From Cupriavidus sp. (GTDB lineage: Bacteria > Pseudomonadota > Gammaproteobacteria > Burkholderiales > Burkholderiaceae): a stretch of 47,910 bases of DNA. The stretch is from NCBI GenBank assembly GCA_031181345.1, contig JAPSLC010000040.1, positions 1-47,910 on the forward strand. Direction: 5' to 3'. Within the stretch, counting starts at the first letter, position 1. Every line of letters begins with the position of its first letter. Positions 1 to 8,567 of the stretch are shown here, piece by piece. The notes under the pieces were generated by a model. It ran no database searches. It saw nothing but the letters and a program-made list of their open reading frames with translations, and was not told the DNA's origin. The position numbers and the translations under genes were made by a program.

Positions 1-1280
<1,280 letters not shown>

Positions 1281-1308
1281 TTTCTGCGCTCTCCCTTCCG
1301 CGTCGAAG

Positions 1309-1341
1309 AACGCCCCATGCCCCTGGCATGGGGCGTTTTTT
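1309..1341 (+). terminator. intrinsic terminator of gltA
   Basis: A perfect 12-bp stem (AACGCCCCATGC at 1309-1320 with its complement at 1326-1337), a 5-nt loop and a run of six T. It starts 28 bases after the gltA stop and precedes the chemoreceptor gene, so it separates the two transcripts. Confidence 0.93.
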
Positions 1342-1458
1342 CATGGGCGCGGATTTCTGAACAGGGATTTGTCCCTACTCAACCCCTTGGTCCGATGCGC
1401 CGTAAATCGATGCAGCAATCGTCTGCATCCAGCCCATCAAAAGAGAAGGGGTACTCAC

Positions 1459-3258
1459 ATGTTCGCCTCGCTGCGCGCGCGCATCGTCGGATTCTCCGTG
1501 GCCATCGTCGTCGTCGCGCTGGTCTGCAATGCCTTCGTCAATCATCTCGTTGCCTCCCGATACAACGACGAAGCCATTCGCAACAACCTGCGCGCGGTGC
1601 AGGCCGGCCATGTCGACGCCATCGCCGAATGGGTGTCGGCCCATACGGCCAGCATGGCGGCGATGCATGAAGCCGCGCTGCAGGACGATCCGGGGCCCGT
1701 GCTCAAGCTGATCGCGCAGGCCGGCGGGTTCCTGAACACCTTTGTCGGCTTTCCCGACAAGCGCCACCATTTCTCCAATCCCGAGAGCGTGAAGCCGGGC
1801 TTCGATCCGACCTCGCGGCCCTGGTTCAAGCTGGCTGCCGCGGCAGGCAAGCCGGTCGTCACGCCGCCCTATGTGTCGGCCAGTACCGGCAAGATGGTGG
1901 TGACGTTCGCGGTGCCGATCGTCCGCGACGGCAGCCTGCGCGCGGTGGTGGGTGGCAATGTGCCGATGGACGGCGTGGTCAACAATGTGCGCTCGATCCA
2001 TCCGACCCCGAGCAGCTTCGGCATCCTGGTGGCGCGCAACGGCCAGATCGTGGCGTACGGCGACGACAAGCTGATGCTCAAGCCGATCGGCGAACTGATT
2101 CCGGGCCTGGACGGCGACAAGTTGGCCGCGCAGCTGGGCATCGACACGCCGATGGAGGTGATGGTTGGCGACGAGGCCAAGCTGCTGGGCGTGACGGCCG
2201 TTCCGGGCACGGACTGGATGGCGGTGATCGCGCTGGACAAGGCCGAGGCCACCGCCGGCATGCGCTCCGTGCTGGTCGCCTCGGTGATCTCGCTGGTGGT
2301 GGTGGCGCTGGCCGCCGCGCTGATCATGGCGGCCGTGACGGCCGTCTCGTTCCGCCGGTTGTCGACCATTCGCGATGCGATGGCCGCGATCGGCAGCGGC
2401 GACGGCGATCTGACCCGCCGGCTGCCGGCACAGGGCAACGACGAGGTCGCGCAGATTGCCGGCGCCTTCAACGCCTTCGCCGACAAGCTGGTGGGCGTGA
2501 TGCGGCAGATCCGGGATGCCAGCGAGGCCGTGCACGGGGCCGCCAACGAGATCGCCGCCGGCAATGCCGACCTGTCGCGCCGCACCGAATCGGCGGCCGC
2601 CAGCCTGCAGCAGACGGCGGCGTCGATGGAGCAGATCACGGCCACGGTCGGCCAGTCCGAGGCGTCGGCGCGCGCCGCCGAGCGCTCCTCGGTGCAGGCC
2701 AAGCAGGTCGCCGACGAGGGCGGCCAGGCGATCCACGCCGCGGTGCAGACCATGGGCGACGTGCAGCAGGCGGCGGTCAAGGTGTCCGACATCACCGGTG
2801 TGATCGACGGCATCGCGTTCCAGACCAATATCCTCGCGCTGAACGCGGCGGTGGAAGCGGCGCGCGCCGGCGAGCAGGGGCGGGGCTTCGCGGTGGTGGC
2901 CGGCGAGGTGCGCTCGCTGGCGCAGCGCAGCTCGCAGGCGGCCAGGGAGATCAAGACGCTGATCGAGTCGACCGTCAGCAGCGTCAACGCCGGCTCCGAG
3001 CAGGTGGAGCGCAGCGGCGGCACCATGCGCGAGATCGTCGGCAACGTGAACACCGTGTCGCAGGTGATCTCCGACATCCTGCATGCGGCGCAGGAGCAGA
3101 CGCGCGGCATCCAGGAGGTCAATGCCGCGGTGGGGCAGCTGGACCAGATGGTCCAGCAGAACGCGGCGCTGGTGGAGCAGTCGACCGCGGCGGCGACGAT
3201 GCTGCAGGATCAGGCGGGCCGGCTGGCCGGCGTGGTGCGGACGTTCCGGCTGGATTGA
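1459..3258 (+). CDS. methyl-accepting chemotaxis protein with periplasmic Cache sensor
   Basis: Transmembrane chemoreceptor that signals to CheA/CheW. The 599-residue product has a first membrane helix at about residues 7-32, a periplasmic region of about 235 residues resembling a Cache-type ligand-binding domain, a second helix at about 270-296, a HAMP linker, and a long cytoplasmic signalling domain. The highly conserved hairpin tip is at about residue 450 (FQTNILALNAAVEAARAGEQ). It ends in VVRTFRLD, without the C-terminal pentapeptide that tethers CheR/CheB in some receptors. The start at 1459 is chosen because an AGAGAAGGGG-type ribosome site precedes it and translation then begins at the first membrane helix; the same frame is open upstream to 1369 but that stretch is not protein-like. 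It is a single gene between two terminators. The ligand cannot be told from sequence. Confidence 0.93.
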   Translation: MFASLRARIVGFSVAIVVVALVCNAFVNHLVASRYNDEAIRNNLRAVQAGHVDAIAEWVSAHTASMAAMHEAALQDDPGPVLKLIAQAGGFLNTFVGFPDKRHHFSNPESVKPGFDPTSRPWFKLAAAAGKPVVTPPYVSASTGKMVVTFAVPIVRDGSLRAVVGGNVPMDGVVNNVRSIHPTPSSFGILVARNGQIVAYGDDKLMLKPIGELIPGLDGDKLAAQLGIDTPMEVMVGDEAKLLGVTAVPGTDWMAVIALDKAEATAGMRSVLVASVISLVVVALAAALIMAAVTAVSFRRLSTIRDAMAAIGSGDGDLTRRLPAQGNDEVAQIAGAFNAFADKLVGVMRQIRDASEAVHGAANEIAAGNADLSRRTESAAASLQQTAASMEQITATVGQSEASARAAERSSVQAKQVADEGGQAIHAAVQTMGDVQQAAVKVSDITGVIDGIAFQTNILALNAAVEAARAGEQGRGFAVVAGEVRSLAQRSSQAAREIKTLIESTVSSVNAGSEQVERSGGTMREIVGNVNTVSQVISDILHAAQEQTRGIQEVNAAVGQLDQMVQQNAALVEQSTAAATMLQDQAGRLAGVVRTFRLD

Positions 3259-3346
3259 GGATGGTCGGAATGACCGATTGAAGGAGCCCGGAACGCGGCG
3301 GGCGAGGGCGGCGCCAATCGTCCCGACCGCCCCCGTTCGCCCCAGG

Positions 3347-3369
3347 ACGGCGTCCGAAAACGCCGTTTT
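3347..3369 (+). terminator. intrinsic terminator of chemoreceptor gene
   Basis: A 7-bp stem (ACGGCGT 3347-3353 with ACGCCGT 3360-3366), loop CCGAAA, followed by TTT. It lies about 90 bases after the chemoreceptor stop and upstream of the candidate leuC promoter. Confidence 0.75.
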
Positions 3370-3428
3370 CGCCATCCGCGAAATCCCCCTTTCGCCAATC
3401 ACATTACATCGCCGCCGGCCGCAAACCC

Positions 3429-3455
3429 TTGTTTCGCCGGGGTTTCCGGCATAAT
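3429..3455 (+). promoter_or_regulatory. candidate sigma-70 promoter of leuCDB
   Basis: TTGTTT at 3429-3434 and CATAAT at 3450-3455 with a 15-base spacer, in the only AT-richer stretch of the 325-base gap upstream of leuC. It would give a leader of about 120 bases. I found no leucine-rich leader peptide in that leader. The short spacer keeps confidence moderate. Confidence 0.45.
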
Positions 3456-3583
3456 TGCCCCGAAGTCAAGCAAACGCAGCCACGCAGCCACGCGCTGTCA
3501 CCGACGCTGCGAAGACCTCCTCCCCGCAACTTCTATCAGCGGTGCCGGCCCGCCTCGGCGAGGCTGTCGCCGCCCCCCGCGAC

Positions 3584-4993
3584 ATGGCCAAGACGCTCTA
3601 CGACAAACTCTGGGACGACCATACCGTGCACGTCGAGGAAGACGGCACCACGCTGCTCTATATCGACCGGCACCTGCTGCACGAGGTGACCAGCCCGCAG
3701 GCGTTCGAAGGGCTGAAGCTGGCCGAGCGGCCGGTGTGGCGCATCAGCGCGAACCTGGCCGTGTCGGACCACAATGTGCCGACCACCGACCGCAGCCACG
3801 GCATCGCCGATCCCATCTCGAAGCTGCAGGTCGACACGCTGGACGCCAACTGCGACGCCTACGGCATCACGCAGTTCAAGATGACCGACCACCGCCAGGG
3901 CATCGTGCACGTGATCGGACCGGAGCAGGGCGCGACGCTGCCCGGCATGACGGTCGTCTGCGGCGACTCGCACACCAGCACGCACGGCGCCTTCGGTGCG
4001 CTGGCGCATGGCATCGGCACCTCCGAGGTCGAGCACGTGCTGGCCACGCAGACGCTGCTGGGCAAGAAGGCGAAGAACATGCTGGTCAAGGTCGAGGGCA
4101 AGCTGCCGCGCGGCTGCACCGCCAAGGACATCGTGCTGGCCATCATCGGCAAGATCGGCACCGCCGGCGGCACCGGCTACACCATCGAGTTCGCCGGCTC
4201 GGCGATCCGCGACCTGACCATGGAAGGGCGCATGACGGTCTGCAACATGGCGATCGAAGCGGGCGCGCGCGCCGGCCTGATCGCCGTCGACGACGTCACG
4301 CTGGAATACGTCAAGGGCCGTCCCTACGCGCCGCAGGGCGCCGAATGGGAGCAGGCGGTCGCCTACTGGCGCACGCTGCATTCGGATCCGGGCGCGCATT
4401 TCGACCGCGTGGTCGAGCTGCGTGCCGAGGAAGTGCGTCCGCAGGTCACCTGGGGCACCTCGCCCGAAATGGTGATCAGCATCGAGGACCGCATTCCCGA
4501 TCCGGACAAGGAAAAGGACCCGACCAAGCGCAACGCGATCGAACGCGCGCTGCAGTACATGGGCCTGCAGCCGAACGTGCCGATCCAGGACGTGCGCATC
4601 GACAAGGTCTTCATCGGCTCGTGCACCAACAGCCGGATCGAGGACATGCGCGCCGCCGCCTGGGTGGTGCAGAAGCTGGGCCGGCGCATCGCCTCGAACG
4701 TCAAGCTGGCGATGGTGGTGCCGGGCTCGGGCCTGGTCAAGGAACAGGCCGAGCGCGAAGGGCTGGACAAGGTCTTCAAGGCCGCCGGCTTCGAATGGCG
4801 GGAGCCGGGCTGCTCGATGTGCCTGGCGATGAATGCCGACCGGCTCGATCCGGGCGAGCGTTGCGCCTCGACCTCGAACCGCAATTTCGAGGGCCGGCAG
4901 GGCGCCGGCGGCCGCACGCACCTGGTCAGCCCGGCGATGGCCGCGGCGGCCGCGATCGAAGGCCATTTTGTCGATATCCGCCAGCTCGGCTGA
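3584..4993 (+). CDS. leuC: 3-isopropylmalate dehydratase large subunit
   Basis: Large subunit of isopropylmalate isomerase, which with LeuD interconverts 2- and 3-isopropylmalate in leucine synthesis. Aconitase family, 469 residues, the standard length. The three cysteines that hold the [4Fe-4S] cluster are at residues 347 (GSCTNSR), 410 and 413 (GCSMCLAMN). The frame is open for 43 more codons upstream, but MAKTLYDKLWDDHTV is the conserved LeuC N-terminus, so ATG 3584 is used although its ribosome site is weak. It is followed after 33 bases by leuD. In some relatives a small entericidin-like gene sits between leuC and leuD; there is no room for it here. Confidence 0.97.
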   Translation: MAKTLYDKLWDDHTVHVEEDGTTLLYIDRHLLHEVTSPQAFEGLKLAERPVWRISANLAVSDHNVPTTDRSHGIADPISKLQVDTLDANCDAYGITQFKMTDHRQGIVHVIGPEQGATLPGMTVVCGDSHTSTHGAFGALAHGIGTSEVEHVLATQTLLGKKAKNMLVKVEGKLPRGCTAKDIVLAIIGKIGTAGGTGYTIEFAGSAIRDLTMEGRMTVCNMAIEAGARAGLIAVDDVTLEYVKGRPYAPQGAEWEQAVAYWRTLHSDPGAHFDRVVELRAEEVRPQVTWGTSPEMVISIEDRIPDPDKEKDPTKRNAIERALQYMGLQPNVPIQDVRIDKVFIGSCTNSRIEDMRAAAWVVQKLGRRIASNVKLAMVVPGSGLVKEQAEREGLDKVFKAAGFEWREPGCSMCLAMNADRLDPGERCASTSNRNFEGRQGAGGRTHLVSPAMAAAAAIEGHFVDIRQLG

Positions 4994-5026
4994 CACATCG
5001 CCGACCCCGGAACCAAGGACGAGACC

Positions 5027-5677
5027 ATGGAAAAGTTCACTGTACACAAGGGCCTGGTGGCGCCGCTCGATCGCGCCAACGTCGATACCGACGCGATCAT
5101 TCCCAAGCAATTCCTCAAGTCGATTCAGCGCACCGGCTTCGGCCCGAACCTGTTCGACGAATGGCGCTATCTCGATGTCGGCCAGCCCGGCCAGGACAAC
5201 AGCAAGCGAGCGCTGAACCCGGACTTCGTGCTGAACCAGCCGCGCTACCAGGGCGCGTCGATCCTGCTGGCGCGCGACAACTTCGGCTGCGGCAGCTCGC
5301 GCGAGCATGCGCCGTGGGCGCTGACGCAGTACGGCTTCCGCGCGGTGATCGCGCCGAGCTTTGCCGATATCTTCTTCAACAACTGCTACAAGAACGGCCT
5401 GCTGCCGGTGGTGCTGACCGAGGCCCAGGTCGACCAGCTGTTCAACGAGACCAATGCGTTCAACGGCTACCAGCTGACCATCGACCTGGAGCGCCAGGCC
5501 GTGATCACGCCGTCGGGCGCCGGCTTCGAGTTCGACATCGCGCCGTTCCGCAAGTACTGCATGCTGAACGGCTTCGACGATATCGGCCTGACGCTGCGCC
5601 ACGCGGACAAGATCCGCGCCTTCGAGGCCGAGCGCGTGGCGAAGATGCCGTGGCTGAACAACCGGCTGGTCGGCTGA
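5027..5677 (+). CDS. leuD: 3-isopropylmalate dehydratase small subunit
   Basis: Small (swivel-domain) subunit of isopropylmalate isomerase, partner of LeuC. The 216-residue protein is full length, begins MEKFTVHKGLVAPLDRANVD and carries the substrate-binding loop NFGCGSSREHAPWAL at about residue 85. A good ribosome site (AAGGACGAG) precedes ATG 5027. It lies between leuC (33-base gap) and leuB (74-base gap) and is presumably cotranscribed with both. Confidence 0.97.
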   Translation: MEKFTVHKGLVAPLDRANVDTDAIIPKQFLKSIQRTGFGPNLFDEWRYLDVGQPGQDNSKRALNPDFVLNQPRYQGASILLARDNFGCGSSREHAPWALTQYGFRAVIAPSFADIFFNNCYKNGLLPVVLTEAQVDQLFNETNAFNGYQLTIDLERQAVITPSGAGFEFDIAPFRKYCMLNGFDDIGLTLRHADKIRAFEAERVAKMPWLNNRLVG

Positions 5678-5751
5678 CGCCGGCGTAGCACCGAGCAGCG
5701 CGCCTGGCCGCGCATTGCACCGAACCGAAACGACAACAAGGCAAACACAGC

Positions 5752-6819
5752 ATGAAGATCGCAGTCCTGCCGGGCGACGGCATCGGCCCCGAGATCGTCG
5801 AGCAGGCCGTCAAGGTCCTGAACGCGCTCGACGAGAAGTTCGAGATGGAAACCGCGCCCGTGGGCGGCGCCGGCTACGAGGCCAAGGGCCATCCGCTGCC
5901 CGAGGAGACGCTCAAGCTTGCCCAGCAGGCCGACGCGATCCTGTTCGGCGCGGTGGGCGACTGGAAGTACGACAGCCTGGAGCGCGCGCTGCGCCCCGAG
6001 CAGGCCATCCTGGGCCTGCGCAAGCATCTGCAGCTGTTCGCCAACTTCCGCCCGGCGATCTGCTACCCCGAGCTGACCGGCGCGTCGAGCCTGAAGCCCG
6101 AGCTGGTGGCGGGCCTGGACATCCTGATCGTGCGCGAGCTCAACGGCGACATCTACTTCGGCCAGCCGCGCGGCGTACGCACGGCGACCGACGGCCTGTT
6201 CCCCGGCGCGCGCGAGGGCTTCGACACGATGCGCTACAGCGAGCCGGAAATCCGCCGCATCGCCCACGTGGCCTTCCAGGCCGCGGCCAAGCGCGGCAAG
6301 AAGCTGTGCAGCGTCGACAAGGCCAACGTGCTCGAGACCTTCCAGTTCTGGAAGGACATCGTGATCGAGGTCTCGAAGGAGTATCCGGACGTCGAGCTGT
6401 CGCACATGTACGTCGACAACGCCGCGATGCAGCTGATCAAGGCGCCCAAGAGCTTCGACGTGATCGTCACCGGCAACATGTTCGGCGACATCCTGTCGGA
6501 CGAGGCGGCAATGTTGACGGGCTCGATCGGCATGCTGCCGTCGGCTTCGCTGGACGCCAACAACAAGGGCCTGTACGAGCCCTCGCACGGCTCGGCGCCG
6601 GACATCGCCGGCAAGGGCGTCGCCAACCCGCTGGCGACCATCCTGTCGGCGGCGATGATGCTGCGCTATTCGCTGAACAAGGCCGAACAGGCCGACCGCA
6701 TCGAGAACGCCGTCAAGGCCGTGCTGGCCCAGGGCTACCGCACCGCGGACATCCTGACGCCGGGCTGCCGGCAGGTCGGCACCCGCGAGATGGGCGAGGC
6801 GGTGCTGGCCGCGCTGTAA
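5752..6819 (+). CDS. leuB: 3-isopropylmalate dehydrogenase
   Basis: NAD-dependent oxidative decarboxylation of 3-isopropylmalate to 2-ketoisocaproate, the last leucine-specific step before transamination. The 355-residue protein starts MKIAVLPGDGIGPEIV. It has the dehydrogenase signature NMFGDILSDEAAML and the C-terminal cofactor-binding stretch EPSHGSAPDIAGKG. It is the last gene of leuCDB here; leuA is not in the window. A composite palindromic repeat and the asd leader region follow. Confidence 0.97.
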   Translation: MKIAVLPGDGIGPEIVEQAVKVLNALDEKFEMETAPVGGAGYEAKGHPLPEETLKLAQQADAILFGAVGDWKYDSLERALRPEQAILGLRKHLQLFANFRPAICYPELTGASSLKPELVAGLDILIVRELNGDIYFGQPRGVRTATDGLFPGAREGFDTMRYSEPEIRRIAHVAFQAAAKRGKKLCSVDKANVLETFQFWKDIVIEVSKEYPDVELSHMYVDNAAMQLIKAPKSFDVIVTGNMFGDILSDEAAMLTGSIGMLPSASLDANNKGLYEPSHGSAPDIAGKGVANPLATILSAAMMLRYSLNKAEQADRIENAVKAVLAQGYRTADILTPGCRQVGTREMGEAVLAAL

Positions 6820-6834
6820 GGAGTCGGGCGCCGG

Positions 6835-6953
6835 TTGCCCTCTCCCCAGCCCTCTCCCGCAGGCGGGAGAGGGAGCACACCAGCCGCACTGATTGATGCC
6901 TACGGTGTTCTCGCCTCTCCCGCTTGCGGGAGAGGGGCCGGGGAAGAGGGCAG
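6835..6953. repeat. composite palindromic repeat (family 1, paired copy)
   Basis: Two near-identical palindromes, CCCTCTCCCGC/GCGGGAGAGGG at 6850-6873 and CCTCTCCCGC/GCGGGAGAGG at 6914-6935. They are enclosed by an outer imperfect inverted repeat (GCCCTCTCCCC from 6837; GGGGAAGAGGGC from 6940). The unit TTGCCCTCTCCCC plus palindrome recurs at 20885-20926, and single palindromes occur at 16354 and 20808. The layout resembles paired REP/BIME-type elements. It sits between the leuB stop and the asd leader and may also act as a terminator or mRNA stabiliser; that is inference. Confidence 0.85.
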
Positions 6954-7002
6954 CCCCACGGCAAGCCCGGCCACAGCGCCAGCCCAACCCCGCAAAATCG
7001 TG

Positions 7003-7008
7003 TAGACT
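7003..7008 (+). promoter_or_regulatory. asd: candidate -10 box for asd leader transcript
   Basis: TGTAGACT places a -10-like TAGACT at 7003-7008. Transcription would begin about seven bases downstream, at or next to the ATG of the leader peptide (7015), giving a nearly leaderless message. No convincing -35 is visible at the expected distance, so this is tentative. Confidence 0.4.
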
Positions 7009-7014
7009 GCGCCG

Positions 7015-7149
7015 ATGCTCCCGAACCCCCGGTCCCTCCCGACTGACATCGCCTCGCTGGCCGCCCTGCGCGCCGCGGCGGGCGCGGGTGCGCGCGGCTC
7101 CATCACCGCAACGACGATTAAAACCATTATTAAAACCACGATCGCCTAG
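7015..7149 (+). CDS. threonine/isoleucine-rich leader peptide of asd
   Basis: A 44-codon ORF (ATG 7015, TAG 7147) just upstream of asd. Residues 30-44 read ITATTIKTIIKTTIA: 11 of 15 are Thr or Ile, in an AT-rich codon run (ACG ACG ATT AAA ACC ATT ATT AAA ACC ACG ATC) that stands out from the very GC-rich surroundings. The first 29 residues are Ala/Gly/Pro-rich and not remarkable. No other in-frame ATG, GTG or TTG is available. The composition is like that of the thrL leader peptide of enteric bacteria. The stop codon is followed by alternative hairpins and a terminator-like stem before asd (see the attenuator entry). The function is inferred from this architecture; no ribosome site is visible, which fits a leaderless start. 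Confidence 0.8.
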   Translation: MLPNPRSLPTDIASLAALRAAAGAGARGSITATTIKTIIKTTIA

Positions 7150-7217
7150 ATCGTTCGTCGTGCCTGCTCGTCTTCCCCGCGCAGCCACGCCGGGCGAGGA
7201 AAATGCGGGGAAGTTTT
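7102..7217 (+). promoter_or_regulatory. asd: putative Thr/Ile transcription attenuator upstream of asd
   Basis: Four segments can form mutually exclusive hairpins. Segment 1, ACGACGA (7111-7117, inside the Thr/Ile codons), pairs perfectly with segment 2, TCGTCGT (7155-7161). Segment 2 extended, CGTGCCTGC (7159-7167), pairs 8 of 9 with segment 3, GCAGCCACG (7181-7189), enclosing the left arm of the terminator in its loop. The terminator is CTTCCCCGC (7172-7180) with GCGGGGAAG (7205-7213), then TTTT. A ribosome stalled on Thr or Ile codons would mask segment 1, free segment 2 for the antiterminator, and allow asd transcription. With Thr and Ile plentiful, the ribosome would reach the stop at 7147, cover segment 2 and let the terminator form. 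Pairings are read directly from sequence; the mechanism is inference by analogy with thr/ilv attenuators. Confidence 0.72.
7172..7217 (+). terminator. attenuator terminator hairpin before asd
   Basis: A perfect 9-bp stem (7172-7180 with 7205-7213), a 24-base loop and four T at 7214-7217. It ends 21 bases before the asd start codon, so any stop here would cut transcription before asd rather than after another gene. Confidence 0.72.
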
Positions 7218-7238
7218 CAATCACATCCGAGGTTAGTC

Positions 7239-8375
7239 ATGATTGTAGGTCTCGTCGGTTGGCGGGGAATGGTCGGCAGCGTGCTGATGCAACGCATGCA
7301 GGAAGAGCGCGACTTCGACCATATCGAGCCGGTTTTCTTCAGCACGTCCAACGCAGGCGGCAAGGCCCCGGCGATGGCGAAGAACGAAACCACGCTGAAG
7401 GACGCCAACGATATCGAGGCGCTCAAGCGCTGCGACGTCGTGCTGACCGCCCAGGGCGGCGACTACACCAACGAGGTCTTCCCCAAGCTGCGCGCCGCGG
7501 GCTGGAAGGGCTACTGGATCGACGCCGCCTCGTCGCTGCGGATGAAGGACGACGCGATCATCGTGCTCGATCCGGTCAACCAGGGTGTGATCAAGGACGC
7601 GCTGTCCAAGGGCGTCAAGAATTTCATCGGCGGCAACTGCACGGTCAGCTGCATGCTGATGGGCTTGGGCGGGCTGTTCCAGCACGACCTGGTCGAGTGG
7701 ATGACCTCGATGACCTACCAGGCCGCCTCGGGCGGCGGCGCGCAGCACATGCGCGAGCTGCTGACCCAGTTCGGCACGCTGAACGCCGCGGTCAAGCCGC
7801 TGCTGGACGATCCGGCCTCGGCCATCCTCGAGATCGACCGCACCATCCTGGCGACCCAGCACGGCCTGTCCGCCGAACAGACCAAGCAGTTCGGCGTGCC
7901 GCTGGCCGGCAACCTGATTCCGTGGATCGACAAGGACCTGGGCAACGGCGTGTCGCGCGAGGAATGGAAGGGCGGCGCCGAGACCAACAAGATCCTGGGC
8001 CGTGGCGACGGCTTCCTCGGTGCCACCGGCGCCGCGCCGATCGCGGTCGACGGCCTGTGCGTGCGCATCGGCGCGATGCGCTGCCACTCGCAGGCGCTGA
8101 CGATCAAGCTGCGCCGCGACGTGCCGCTGGACGAGATCGAAGGCATGCTGGCCGCCCATAACCCCTGGGCCAAGGTCGTGCCGAACACCCGCGAAGCCAG
8201 CATGACCGACCTGACGCCGGCCGCCGTGACCGGCACGCTGACGATCCCGGTCGGCCGCCTGCGCAAGATGCAGATGGGCGGCGAGTACCTGTCGGCCTTC
8301 ACGGTCGGCGACCAGCTGCTGTGGGGCGCCGCCGAGCCGCTGCGCCGCATGCTGCGGATCCTGATCGAGAGCTGA
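7239..8375 (+). CDS. asd: aspartate-semialdehyde dehydrogenase
   Basis: NADPH-dependent reduction of aspartyl phosphate to aspartate semialdehyde, the branch-point precursor of lysine/diaminopimelate, methionine, threonine and isoleucine. The 378-residue protein is of the Gram-negative type: MIVGLVGWRGMVGSVLMQRM at the N-terminus (NADP-binding), catalytic Cys134 in GGNCTVSCML, and a conserved His in MRCHSQAL. The start at 7239 is preceded by GAGG. The frame is open for 12 codons further up, but those run through the terminator stem and are unlike Asd. The upstream Thr/Ile leader suggests end-product control. It is followed by a 192-base gap and fimV. Confidence 0.97.
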   Translation: MIVGLVGWRGMVGSVLMQRMQEERDFDHIEPVFFSTSNAGGKAPAMAKNETTLKDANDIEALKRCDVVLTAQGGDYTNEVFPKLRAAGWKGYWIDAASSLRMKDDAIIVLDPVNQGVIKDALSKGVKNFIGGNCTVSCMLMGLGGLFQHDLVEWMTSMTYQAASGGGAQHMRELLTQFGTLNAAVKPLLDDPASAILEIDRTILATQHGLSAEQTKQFGVPLAGNLIPWIDKDLGNGVSREEWKGGAETNKILGRGDGFLGATGAAPIAVDGLCVRIGAMRCHSQALTIKLRRDVPLDEIEGMLAAHNPWAKVVPNTREASMTDLTPAAVTGTLTIPVGRLRKMQMGGEYLSAFTVGDQLLWGAAEPLRRMLRILIES

Positions 8376-8450
8376 TCGCTTCGGAGCTGCCGAAGTGGCG
8401 TTGCGGCGAGCCAACATGCAGGCCGCCGCCGCGCCACCCGCTGGCCCATG

Positions 8451-8480
8451 ACGCCGCGCCGATGCGCGGCGTCGTCGTTT
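8451..8480 (+). terminator. terminator-like hairpin after asd
   Basis: A 9-bp GC-rich stem (ACGCCGCGC 8451-8459 with 8464-8472), loop CGAT, followed only by CGTCGTTT. The poor T-run makes it a weak terminator candidate. It separates asd from fimV. Confidence 0.45.
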
Positions 8481-8487
8481 CCGGACA

Positions 8488-8515
8488 TTGTCCCGTCGAG
8501 GTCTTGGGTCACAAT
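8488..8515 (+). promoter_or_regulatory. fimV: possible fimV promoter
   Basis: TTGTCC at 8488-8493 and CACAAT at 8510-8515 with a 16-base spacer, in the gap between the post-asd hairpin and fimV. The match to consensus is modest. Confidence 0.3.
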
Positions 8516-8567
8516 ACCGTGCTTTCGCGCGATCGCCCGTCGAACCCCAACCCCGCATGAGGTCCCT

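Noticed and set aside
3456..3583. Possible leucine leader peptide before leuC
   Set aside because: No small ORF with clustered Leu codons and no terminator-antiterminator pair in the leader.
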